From Scatolibacter rhodanostii (lineage in GTDB: Bacteria; Bacillota; Clostridia; Oscillospirales; Acutalibacteraceae), in NCBI RefSeq assembly GCF_900197595.1, contig NZ_FZLO01000004.1, forward strand, positions 62,001 through 126,000: DNA of 64,000 bases, read 5' to 3'. Of this stretch, positions 27,581 to 35,186 are shown in pieces. The first letter of the stretch is position 1. Every line of letters begins with the position of its first letter. The position numbers were made by a program, and so were the translations under genes. The notes under the pieces are model-generated. The model had not been told where the DNA came from, made no database searches, and saw nothing but the letters and a program-made list of their open reading frames with translations.

Positions 27581-28604
27581 CATGCTTAAACTGTGAAAGT
27601 GACTTTAGATTGCCACTATTGAAATCACGAATGTCTTTAACGCCATATTTCATCATAGCCAGACGGGTTAAACCCAAGCCAAACGCAAATCCGGTATACT
27701 CATCAGGGTCAATACCTGCCATTTTCAGCACATTTGGGTGAATCATTCCGCAGGGGCAAAGCTCCAGCCAACCGGAGTTTTTGCAGGACGGGCAGCCGTC
27801 ACCACCGCAAATCAGGCAGTTGATATCAAGCTCAAAACCAGGTTCCACAAAGGGGAAAAATCCAGGGCGTAAACGCACCTTGACGTCTCTTTCAAACACT
27901 TCTGAAAGCATTTTTTTCATGAAATAAATCAAGTTGGAGATTGAAATGTCTTTGTCAATCATAATGCCTTCCATCTGGAAGAAAGTCGTCTCATGGCTGG
28001 CATCGGTCGATTCATTTCGGAAACATCTGCCGGGGAAAATCGCACGTAGCGGAGGACCATATTTTCTCATAATCGCATTTTGTGCAGCTGACGTATGTGT
28101 TTTCAGCACTTGACCATTTTCAAGATAATAGGTGTCATGCGTATCACGAGCGGGGTGAAATTCAGGAATATTGAGAGATTCAAAACACTGATAGTCGTTT
28201 ACAATTTCTGAAAAATCTTCAATGGTGAATCCCATAGAAGAAAAGATTTCTTCCAGCTGTCTTTGTACCAATGTAATAGGCGTATAGGAACCCACATTGT
28301 CTTCTGATGGCAAAGTGACATCGTATTTTTCAGCACTGTTCACTAGCTTCTCAATCTCTGCCTTCTTAATTTCTTCAACTTTCTGTTGAATCAATGTCTC
28401 GGCATATTTTTTCAGTTGATTAACATGCAGACCGATTTCTTTCCTCTGGTCATTGCTGGCATCTTTCAGACCTTTTAGCAGTTCTGTGACGGCGCCTTTT
28501 TTGCCGAGATATGAAATTCTAAGTGCCTCGGCGGCTTCTCCGGTCCGTGCTTTATTCAGCTCTGTTTCAAATTGCTCTTTTAGTCTTTCTATTCTTTCTT
28601 GCAT
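27576..28604 (-). CDS. pheS: Phenylalanyl-tRNA synthetase alpha subunit
   Basis: This 342-residue catalytic subunit has an N-terminal coiled coil (QERIERLKEQFETELNKAR) and class II motifs: HPARDTHDTYYL near residue 155, FPGRCFRNESTDASHETTFF near 196, and the motif 3 region YTGFAFGLGLTRLAMMKYGV near 308. I chose ATG 28604 (MQERIERL), which has AGAGGA 6 nt upstream; the frame is open to 28637. Transcription is controlled by the T-box upstream. The C-terminal codons overlap the tRNA-like remnant by a few bases. Confidence 0.95.
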   Translation of the reverse strand: MQERIERLKEQFETELNKARTGEAAEALRISYLGKKGAVTELLKGLKDASNDQRKEIGLHVNQLKKYAETLIQQKVEEIKKAEIEKLVNSAEKYDVTLPSEDNVGSYTPITLVQRQLEEIFSSMGFTIEDFSEIVNDYQCFESLNIPEFHPARDTHDTYYLENGQVLKTHTSAAQNAIMRKYGPPLRAIFPGRCFRNESTDASHETTFFQMEGIMIDKDISISNLIYFMKKMLSEVFERDVKVRLRPGFFPFVEPGFELDINCLICGGDGCPSCKNSGWLELCPCGMIHPNVLKMAGIDPDEYTGFAFGLGLTRLAMMKYGVKDIRDFNSGNLKSLSQFKHE

Positions 28605-28735
28605 TTTTATCCTCTTTTCTATTAAATATCGTTTCATGACTCAATCAAATAGGTGGGCTTTACCTTCCCTTTTGTTTGATTTTCAAAACAGACATTCGCA
28701 AATTTATTTTAATTAAGAATAAGATTTTGGGTATA

Positions 28736-28975
28736 TAAAAAGCCTCATCCCAAAAGGGACGAAGCTTTTATCTCCGTGGTACCACCCAAATTTAGCAGAA
28801 AACTGCCCTCATACAGTCGATAACGTGACCCACCCCGTCTGCACCTAATCTAATTTCAGCACAACCGCTCCCAAGGGAACTTCATCTTATCCTCCTGCAA
28901 GCGCGCTTTCAGCCCATGACACGCTCTCTCTGCCCATTTAAAAAAGATTACTTCCTTGTTCATTGCGTTTTATTT
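28736..28975 (-). promoter_or_regulatory. T-box leader of pheST
   Basis: The T-box core GGGUGGUACCACGGAG lies at 28772-28787 on the minus strand. It precedes a terminator, AAAAGCTTCGTCCC / GGGATGAGGCTTTTT (28736-28769). The leader is about 240 nt long and should respond to uncharged tRNA-Phe. Confidence 0.88.
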
Positions 28976-28981
28976 TAGCTT

Positions 28982-29010
28982 ATTATAGCGCAGTTTAGCG
29001 CCTTTTTCAA
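28982..29010 (-). promoter_or_regulatory. pheST promoter
   Basis: On the minus strand: TTGAAA (29005-29010), a 17-nt spacer and TATAAT (28982-28987). It sits within 20 nt of the end of the upstream ECF gene. Confidence 0.75.
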
Positions 29011-29022
29011 GAGGTTTTCGGC

Positions 29023-29592
29023 TTATTTGTCCCAAAGCTTGCTTTGTTTCATGGCTTTTTGTACCGGTGGGTACAAAATCAGAGAAATAATAACTGCTAA
29101 CACCGCGTTAATCAAATTGACCACCAGCTTAGCACCGCCTGCTGTTAATACGGCCATCCAGTTCTGTCCCATAATTAGACTATCAACAATCAAAGCATTG
29201 AGCTGTGCAAAGAAAATGTTGGCGAGCACACCCACTATTGTGCCCAAAAGATTCCTTTTAAAACTTCTTTCGGTTCCTGCTTTGCCAAAAGCAATTTTCC
29301 CGCATAAAAACCCCATGGCAAACTTTTGAACAAAGGTAAAAGGCGAATACATCGCAAACATAGGGTTTGTCAGGTCATACAACGCCATACCGAGTCCCCC
29401 AGCAAGACCACCCCACACTCCACCTATCAGCAAAGATGCAACCAAACACACCGCATTCCCCACATGAATCATCGTGTTCCCAAACCCAATGGATATGGGA
29501 ATATTGATGAACGGTCCTAAAAAGGAAAGCGCGGTCATCATCGCCAAAACAGCCATTTGTTTAATTTTATCTTTTTTCTCCATCGTCTGCAT
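29023..29592 (-). CDS. ECF transporter S component, ligand unknown
   Basis: This 189-residue protein has five to six membrane helices, starting with KQMAVLAMMTALSFLGPFIN. The segment IGGVWGGLAGGLGMALYDLTNP and the helix containing NIFFAQLNALIVD follow the S-component plan of energy-coupling factor vitamin importers. It has the minimal length for the family and needs an EcfAT module encoded elsewhere. No riboswitch is seen upstream, so the vitamin cannot be named. A GGTGGAG site precedes ATG 29592; a second ATG three codons in is an alternative. Confidence 0.75.
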   Translation of the reverse strand: MQTMEKKDKIKQMAVLAMMTALSFLGPFINIPISIGFGNTMIHVGNAVCLVASLLIGGVWGGLAGGLGMALYDLTNPMFAMYSPFTFVQKFAMGFLCGKIAFGKAGTERSFKRNLLGTIVGVLANIFFAQLNALIVDSLIMGQNWMAVLTAGGAKLVVNLINAVLAVIISLILYPPVQKAMKQSKLWDK

Positions 29593-29770
29593 TTTGCTCC
29601 ACCCTCATTCTTTACTATATAGTACCTGCCAAACCATTCTCAAATAAATTTTCTACGCACGAGTATCTTTTTTTAAGAGAATTGCATACCTTATAATATA
29701 TCTTAAATTTTTCTACTCGTCAATTTTTCTACTGGCTTTTATTAAAGAAAATTTTTGTAGAATTTATATC

Positions 29771-29799
29771 TTGCATTATTTTGAATAATAGTATATAAT
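29771..29799 (+). promoter_or_regulatory. tRNA-Pro promoter
   Basis: TTGCAT (29771-29776), a 17-nt spacer and TATAAT (29794-29799), 12 nt before the tRNA. Confidence 0.65.
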
Positions 29800-29811
29800 A
29801 AATAACGTTTT

Positions 29812-29887
29812 CGGGGTGTGGCGCAGTTGGTAGCGTGCTTGACTGGGGGTCAAGAGGCCGCAGGTTCAAGTCCTGTCACTCCGACCA
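29812..29887 (+). tRNA. tRNA-Pro (anticodon GGG)
   Basis: This 76-nt cloverleaf has the acceptor pair CGGGGUG / CACUCCG, the anticodon arm CUUGA-CUGGGGG-UCAAG, the T-arm CAGG-UUCAAGU-CCUG and an encoded CCA. It is the integration site of the ICE. The 3' half from 29838 is now the attL core. Its terminator has been displaced to 61862-61908. Confidence 0.95.
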
Positions 29888-29890
29888 ATA
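29838..29890 (+). repeat. attL core, 53-bp direct repeat
   Basis: It runs from the anticodon stem of tRNA-Pro to 3 nt past CCA and is identical over 53 bp to 61810-61862. This is the usual footprint of a tyrosine integrase using the 3' end of a tRNA gene. Confidence 0.93.
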
Positions 29891-30216
29891 ATATTAAGGC
29901 TCTGGTGAGGGGAAAATCGTCTAAGGATTATGCCCCAAACCACAACTTTAATATGTTAGCTTTGTTCATGCAACAGCTTATCGCTCGTGCCTTTGATGTT
30001 ATCGTTTTGACGGAAATGTCCGCAGGCAGTCTTGACGGCTAAAACATAAACAAAGTTATATGTCAATTGTATTGTGTGTCCTATTTGTGCCTACTGTTCC
30101 AACTATGTTGAGTGTCTGCTCACATAGAGTATCTATTCATGGTTACTTCCAATAAGCATGAATAAGGAATATATAAAGTACGCTCTAGGCTCTATTCAAT
30201 TGTCAAGGTACTCGCT

Positions 30217-30264
30217 CGTTGCAGCTTGTCTTATCGTTGGCGATAAAAGGCGGCAAGTTCAACG
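30217..30264. repeat. Nested inverted repeat
   Basis: CGTTG..CTTG..TTATCG-TTGG-CGATAA..CAAG..CAACG forms three nested stems. It could be an RNA structure or a protein-binding array at the element end. Confidence 0.4.
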
Positions 30265-30340
30265 GCAATCTATTTCAAGCATTACTGCTTAAAACCAAAA
30301 GAATAAGGACTTCCAGATGTTACCACACACCTAAAAGTCC

Positions 30341-30480
30341 TTGAATGTATGCTCAACTCGTGATATAATCACAAGTAAGAACGCTTCAATAAGTCTTATA
30401 GTAGATGTGTCTGCATCTGTTGTAAGGCGCAAGCCGATACTAGTTTGCGAGACTGGTATCGGCTATTGAGGTTCTTTTTG
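30341..30480 (+). ncRNA. Candidate small RNA
   Basis: A good promoter (TTGAAT 30341-30346, 17-nt spacer, TATAAT 30364-30369) is followed about 60 nt after the predicted start by a strong hairpin, GCCGATAC..GTATCGGC (30433-30463), and then TTCTTTTTGCTTTT. No start codon with a ribosome site lies between. On the opposite strand a frame encoding the hydrophobic stretch LIEAFLLVIISRVEH is open, so an antisense toxin-antitoxin arrangement is possible but unproven. Confidence 0.35.
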
Positions 30481-30589
30481 CTTTTCTCAACACCTTTTAT
30501 ACTTCTATTGTACCAAATCAAACCTTAAACGTCAACAATAATGGAAAAATATTCTTTTTTGACTTGAGAAAACTCAAGTCTTTTTTTGT

Positions 30590-31519
30590 TTATATTACTA
30601 TATTCTCAAATTCAGTTTCATCTTGTTGCAACAACATAATCTGCTCCATTAAGAACTCCTTGTCTGGTGCAGCGTAGGTATTTAAAGTAAATGCTACATC
30701 ACTATGTCCCATGATTTGCGCCAATGCTTTTATGCTGACTTTTTTCTCTACCATTCGTGTCGCAAAGCTATGTCGGAGCATATGGGGTGTAGTATGCCGG
30801 ATTTGAGCTATCTTACTTGCCTTTTCACAAATGTATTCAACTTTCGATTTGCTTAATTTTATTCCGTCTTTTCTGCAGAAAATATATTGGGATTTCTTAT
30901 AGCACCGATTTCTGATTTCCAAGCAGCCGAGTATTTTCCTAGCTTGTGGCAGCAACGGAACTTTTCTTATTCCATTTTCACTCTTACTATCTTTCACATA
31001 TATAAAATTAGTTTTCTTATCCCAATCTTGCCACTCTAGATTTGTGCATTCACTTAGTCGCAATCCTGTCAAAAGATAGAAGCGTATCAAAAATTCATCA
31101 CCCATGGATAAATTTTTTAACGCTTCTTCAAAACTTTTTTGTTCTGCTTTAGTTAGTGGTAAAACCTCTCTAACCTTTGCGCACTTAGGAATTTTTATTT
31201 TATGTATTGGATTTGCCGGACATACACCATTTTCACAGGCAACGGTATATGCCAAGGAATAAACAACAATAACATGCCTTATAGATGACTTTGCATATTT
31301 TTTCCCCATTGCATTAATAACCATTTGAAATTGCATTTGTGTTAACTTTCGCAATTTAATATCTTCAATATCAAGGCAAAAATTTTTAATGCGCAACCTT
31401 GCATAATAATAGCAGTTTTTTGTTGTATCTTTTAAGTCTTGTGTGTAATACTCAAACCACAAATCCAACCACTCTCCAACGGTATAATCTTTTTGTGTCT
31501 GCATTTGTTTAATATACAT
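30590..31519 (-). CDS. Tyrosine recombinase (ICE integrase)
   Basis: This 309-residue integrase moves the element between attB in tRNA-Pro and the circular form. It has an N-terminal arm-type domain, a core-binding (SAM-like) domain (KQMQTQKDYTVGEWLDLWF onward), and a catalytic domain with the first Arg in LLTGLRLSECTN near residue 171, HMLRHSFATRM near 261, the GHSDV His near 288, and the nucleophile Tyr in LNTYAAP near 295. I chose ATG 31519, with GAGG 6 nt upstream; another in-frame start lies four codons earlier. It lies 700 nt from attL. Nothing resembling Xis is next to it. Confidence 0.93.
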   Translation of the reverse strand: MYIKQMQTQKDYTVGEWLDLWFEYYTQDLKDTTKNCYYYARLRIKNFCLDIEDIKLRKLTQMQFQMVINAMGKKYAKSSIRHVIVVYSLAYTVACENGVCPANPIHKIKIPKCAKVREVLPLTKAEQKSFEEALKNLSMGDEFLIRFYLLTGLRLSECTNLEWQDWDKKTNFIYVKDSKSENGIRKVPLLPQARKILGCLEIRNRCYKKSQYIFCRKDGIKLSKSKVEYICEKASKIAQIRHTTPHMLRHSFATRMVEKKVSIKALAQIMGHSDVAFTLNTYAAPDKEFLMEQIMLLQQDETEFENIVI

Positions 31520-31709
31520 CCTGCACCTCATAATAATTATTTTTTAGAACAATGTATATTATGTCACCTTTTGTAAAATATTGTAAATTTTTAGAATTTT
31601 AGATATAGGGATAGATGTCATTGCAAATCATATACAATAGTGTAAAACAAGTTATCGATTTTTACTTTACAAAGTTGTATAATTGATTTACATTAAAGGA
31701 GGGGTAAAT

Positions 31710-32024
31710 ATGTCACAGTCAATGGTAAATTTCCGCATGGACGCCGAACTGAAAAAACAAATGGAACAAGCCTGTAAAGACATGGGACTTAACATGACAG
31801 CTACTTTCACTATTTTTGCTACGAAAGTTAGTCGTGAAAAAAGAATTCCTTTTGAAATATCTGCTGACTTTTTTTACTCTGAACGTAACATGAATCATTT
31901 ACAAAATGTTATTACTGATATTGAATCCGGCCGAGCTTCCCTTTCCGAACACGAATTAATTGAGGAATGTTATTGTGGGAAGAATGTGGTTCAATCGTTA
32001 CCTAAAAATCATTACGAGGACTAA
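31710..32024 (+). CDS. RelB/DinJ-family antitoxin, orphan
   Basis: This 104-residue protein has the RelB/DinJ ribbon-helix-helix N-terminus: SMVNFRMDAELKKQMEQAC, then MGLNMTATFTIFATKVSREKRIPFEI. Antitoxins of this class bind YafQ/RelE-type mRNA interferases and repress their own operon. The start is ATG 31710, with AAAGGAGGGG upstream; the open frame extends 9 codons further without a site. No toxin gene follows: the next gene is convergent and a terminator comes directly after the stop. It may be a relic or an anti-addiction factor. It is the only ICE gene on the plus strand. Confidence 0.75.
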   Translation: MSQSMVNFRMDAELKKQMEQACKDMGLNMTATFTIFATKVSREKRIPFEISADFFYSERNMNHLQNVITDIESGRASLSEHELIEECYCGKNVVQSLPKNHYED

Positions 32025-32030
32025 ACACAA

Positions 32031-32075
32031 AAAAGCCGTTGTACAGCGTAAAAGCTATACAGCGGCTTTCGTTTT
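32031..32075. terminator. Terminator after the antitoxin gene
   Basis: AAAGCCGTTGTA / TATACAGCGGCTTT hairpin with flanking A and T runs between convergent genes. Confidence 0.75.
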
Positions 32076-32134
32076 ATAAAAACGATGAGGTATATTATGA
32101 AAACTTTATTTCTAACAAGTCATACTATTTATTG

Positions 32135-32713
32135 TTAGGTTTCTTTTGTCACAAGAGTCAAACAATAATCGATATATACCTCTAAATTAGTAGAATCACA
32201 TTTCCTTAAGGTATCAGAAAATTCTTGAGCCATTTTTATATCTAAATCCCCTTTATTAGTTGGAAAAATTTTGATATAATCTTTCTTCTTTTCAACTTCT
32301 ATCTTACACTTTTCCATTGTTTTCTCTAATTTTGGCTCGTTATAAATAGGCACGATATAGTCATATAACCAATGATTGCGGAATAAGGCTTTTGACATAA
32401 ACCTTTCTTTTGTTTTTTCTTCACAATCATCTACATCCATTATTATAAACAATTTAAAGTTCATTAATTTATTTTTCTGACGTTCAATATCTTTAAAATT
32501 TCTTGCAAAATCTTCAATACAACGAAAACGAGTATCTGTCTGCAACAAATTCACTAAACCATTAACTTGAATACTATGTCCTCCTTTATGTTTTGAGATA
32601 ATTTCATGTTTGATTTTTAAATTTGATTTTATTGAAGAACATATAAGTAATTCGGATTGCCCATGTACAATTGACATAACTCTAGTTTTAATAGGTCTTC
32701 TTTTGTTTGCCAT
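32135..32713 (-). CDS. RloB/AbiLii-like protein with TOPRIM-type motifs
   Basis: This 192-residue protein starts MANKRRPIKTRVMSIVHGQSE. The VHGQSELLICSSI segment (residues about 15-27) occupies the place of the TOPRIM glutamate loop, here with His where Glu is usual. LFIIMDVDDC near residue 89 supplies the acidic D-x-D pair. This pattern resembles RloB, AbiLii and related effector nucleases that partner OLD-like or AAA ATPases. I chose ATG 32713 with an AGGAGA site. It starts 13 nt after the ATPase gene, so the two form an operon. A phage-defence role, with this protein as a nuclease effector, is inference from the family. Confidence 0.65.
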   Translation of the reverse strand: MANKRRPIKTRVMSIVHGQSELLICSSIKSNLKIKHEIISKHKGGHSIQVNGLVNLLQTDTRFRCIEDFARNFKDIERQKNKLMNFKLFIIMDVDDCEEKTKERFMSKALFRNHWLYDYIVPIYNEPKLEKTMEKCKIEVEKKKDYIKIFPTNKGDLDIKMAQEFSDTLRKCDSTNLEVYIDYCLTLVTKET

Positions 32714-32726
32714 TATGTAAATTCTC

Positions 32727-34103
32727 CTAATCCAAAATTTTACTTTCAAGATTATGAGAATCAAGTTGAGCATTAACATCAGATACTATTTCGTCAAAAT
32801 CAAAGTAACCTACAAAAGGAATGCCTTCGTAATCCCCGTCTAAATACTTTTTTTGTAAATTATTATTGCGTTGAGTTCTAAATTCATAGTCATCAATACA
32901 AACGATTTCTTTATTTCCATTGACATCTGAACGAATAATATAAACATTTTCTCTTTTTAAACTACGCATCATTTGTGTGTTGTGTGTGGTACCAATAAAT
33001 TGACCCTTTAATGATTCTTCTAAATCCTTAACTAATTCACACATCAGTAAATCATGAATCCCACTATCCACTTCATCTACAAAAACACTAGTCCCATCAA
33101 TGGCAGCAAAAAAAAGAGGAAACACATTTAATAGTTTTTGAGTACCTGTAGATTCACGAGTAAAAGGAACGTCAACTAATCTTCCATTAATTTGTTTTCT
33201 GAAATAAAGATTATATTCATATTCTTCATTATCAACTGTTTTAACATCATAATATACTTTCTTAACGTCTGCATATAGTGATGTAAAAAAAGAATTAAGA
33301 GCGTTTTCAAAGGTTTTTAACTCCAAATTATCTTTAGCTTTTATTTTCCCCCCTTCAAGTTGACTCAAAAACTCGTAAGAAATGGCCACCTGAGAAACAT
33401 GATTTCTATTATCTTTACAGAGTATTGATAAATCTCTAAACCAGCTTAATACATCCAACAAACTACTATTAATTTTTGATTTTACATACTTTGAGTTTTT
33501 AGATGATAACTCATTAAACAAAATTGCGACAAAAGTATGTTTTCCCCAAAACATTTTTATCGTTTCTTTTAAATCTATAATGTATTTCATATCCACAAAC
33601 ACACTGGGGCTAAAAAATATTTCATCTTCAGATATGGAAAAAACTTTTCCCACTCTTTCTCCTACCAGATATTTTATTTCTTCATAGACTACTTTATTAT
33701 TACGAAAAGAGATTGAATAGCTTCCCTCTTTTTCGTTTAGATAAAAACCAATCTCAATTGACATAGGCTCGGTATTTTGTAAAGATTGGTTTTGTTGAAT
33801 TAATTCCTCCAAAGTATAAGCATTAAGTGCTAAAAATTTTTTTAGAACATCGCTTTTAATTCTATCTGGAAGAACTCCAGCTATACCAGATACTACAGCT
33901 TCATTTTCTTCTAAATATTTGGGTCTTCTCATGGTTTCAAATGTCTGAGATAAAAACTGTAAAGATGCAATCAAATTAGACTTTCCTGCTCCATTTTCCC
34001 CATACACAAAAGCCAATTTTTTAGGAATTTTTTTAGGTCCTCTTAAATCTAACATAATCTGACTGAAAGACCTAAAATTATTTAGTTTTAAATAAGACAG
34101 CAT
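32727..34103 (-). CDS. AAA family (AAA_15/21, RloA/AbiLi-like) ATPase
   Basis: This 458-residue SMC/ABC-like ATPase begins MLSYLKLNNFRSFSQIMLDL. The Walker A FVYGENGAGKSNLIAS is near residue 28, a signature-like FTRESTGTQKLLNVFPLFF near 315, and the Walker B TSVFVDEVDSGIHDLL near 340, followed by the switch GTTHNTQMMRS. It resembles the ATPase half of two-gene abortive infection systems (AbiL, PARIS-like, RloAB). In those, the ATPase is thought to sense a phage trigger and hold the TOPRIM partner in check. ATG 34103 follows AAGGGGGAG. The module sits as cargo between transfer genes and integrase. Confidence 0.75.
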   Translation of the reverse strand: MLSYLKLNNFRSFSQIMLDLRGPKKIPKKLAFVYGENGAGKSNLIASLQFLSQTFETMRRPKYLEENEAVVSGIAGVLPDRIKSDVLKKFLALNAYTLEELIQQNQSLQNTEPMSIEIGFYLNEKEGSYSISFRNNKVVYEEIKYLVGERVGKVFSISEDEIFFSPSVFVDMKYIIDLKETIKMFWGKHTFVAILFNELSSKNSKYVKSKINSSLLDVLSWFRDLSILCKDNRNHVSQVAISYEFLSQLEGGKIKAKDNLELKTFENALNSFFTSLYADVKKVYYDVKTVDNEEYEYNLYFRKQINGRLVDVPFTRESTGTQKLLNVFPLFFAAIDGTSVFVDEVDSGIHDLLMCELVKDLEESLKGQFIGTTHNTQMMRSLKRENVYIIRSDVNGNKEIVCIDDYEFRTQRNNNLQKKYLDGDYEGIPFVGYFDFDEIVSDVNAQLDSHNLESKILD

Positions 34104-34178
34104 ATTAACTCCCCCTTCTGATATATATTGTAACACAAAACCTTATTATTATCAAATATTATTGCTATTAAGAGGAAA

Positions 34179-35171
34179 TTAATTTCCCTCTCCTTTTCCC
34201 ACTATAACCCAGTTATGCGACTTCTGCAGCTTTAAATCATACTGCAAATACTGTATACATTTTGTTTCTTGGTCTAGGTATTTGACCATAACACCTACAA
34301 AAATAGTATCATCTTTCATTTGATATGTTTGGTTCTGCAGTCCAGAAAACAGGTAATCTTTCTCGATTGGTTTTATGACATTGTTGCTTACATAGTAAGC
34401 CAGTTCATCTTGCCCTGCAGAGGGATAAAGCATAAAGAATGTTTCCAAAAATTTATTGATTTCCTGCATAGTGTCACTGCTCACACTACCGTCACTTTCA
34501 ATTTTTTTAGGTTCTTTGCTTGTTTTTTCTGGCTTTGCTGTAACCATAGGATTTTTATCTATTACCATGTTTCCTGAATCGTCCACATAAACACTGACAA
34601 TATAAGCTGTTTCAACATACTGATTCGACACCTCCATCGGAGCTGCTTCCGGCTTTGCTTCTACTGTAGGCTGATATTCCGTTATATACTGCAGGACTGA
34701 TATTAAAACATCATAACTATGTTCATTAACCTCTTCCACATTCCAGACTTTGACCTGACTGACTTCTGACGTTGTAGGAATATCTTCACGCACCATATCA
34801 GCATTAATTTTTTGCAAATCTTCAATCAGATAATTTTTCAAAGATTCTGCCCGAATTGGTAGGTTTTTCGGATTCCATGTATAAAGTGTTTCTGCGAAAT
34901 CTTGAACAAAAGATTCCACTGCATTAGTATCAGTCACTTTTTGTTCAATCACAGTTTCCTTTATTTCTGTTCTCATATCAACAGCAGTAAAATTTTTATA
35001 TATCGCAAAAACTAATGAGAAAACTAAAAGACACCACATAAAAACCACTGATTTTCTGCGAGTACCTACTCTTTTTATAGGTACTCGTTTTTCTTTTACT
35101 TTCTTTTCTTTGACTGGTTTTTCTTTTTTTACTTTAGGCTTTTTTTCACTTGGAATAATCTGAATTTTCAT
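34179..35171 (-). CDS. Conjugal transfer protein TcpC-like (Tn916 Orf13)
   Basis: This 330-residue protein has a very basic Lys-rich cytoplasmic N-terminus (to about residue 42), one membrane helix (VVFMWCLLVFSLVFAIY) and a large extracytoplasmic domain with two NTF2-like halves, as in TcpC and VirB8-type proteins. VAETA-type repeats are absent, but the second half has the DGSVSSDTMQEINKFLETFF helix. It scaffolds the type IV transfer channel in the Gram-positive membrane. It is the last gene of the transfer operon, 15 nt after the hydrolase gene. Confidence 0.82.
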   Translation of the reverse strand: MKIQIIPSEKKPKVKKEKPVKEKKVKEKRVPIKRVGTRRKSVVFMWCLLVFSLVFAIYKNFTAVDMRTEIKETVIEQKVTDTNAVESFVQDFAETLYTWNPKNLPIRAESLKNYLIEDLQKINADMVREDIPTTSEVSQVKVWNVEEVNEHSYDVLISVLQYITEYQPTVEAKPEAAPMEVSNQYVETAYIVSVYVDDSGNMVIDKNPMVTAKPEKTSKEPKKIESDGSVSSDTMQEINKFLETFFMLYPSAGQDELAYYVSNNVIKPIEKDYLFSGLQNQTYQMKDDTIFVGVMVKYLDQETKCIQYLQYDLKLQKSHNWVIVGKGEGN

Positions 35172-35186
35172 TTTTGACTTCCTCTC

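Larger units (their letters stand above)
29891..30589. other. Noncoding left end of the ICE
   Basis: About 700 nt without a credible gene. It holds an 8-bp inverted repeat TATTCATG / CATGAATA (30134-30164), a nested hairpin (30217-30264) and a promoter followed by a terminator-like hairpin (30341-30480). In the related tyrosine-integrase elements such ends carry integrase arm sites, which I could not resolve here. Confidence 0.5.

Noticed and set aside
29818-30042. ORF overlapping tRNA-Pro
   Set aside because: It begins inside the tRNA gene and is an artefact of the tRNA sequence.
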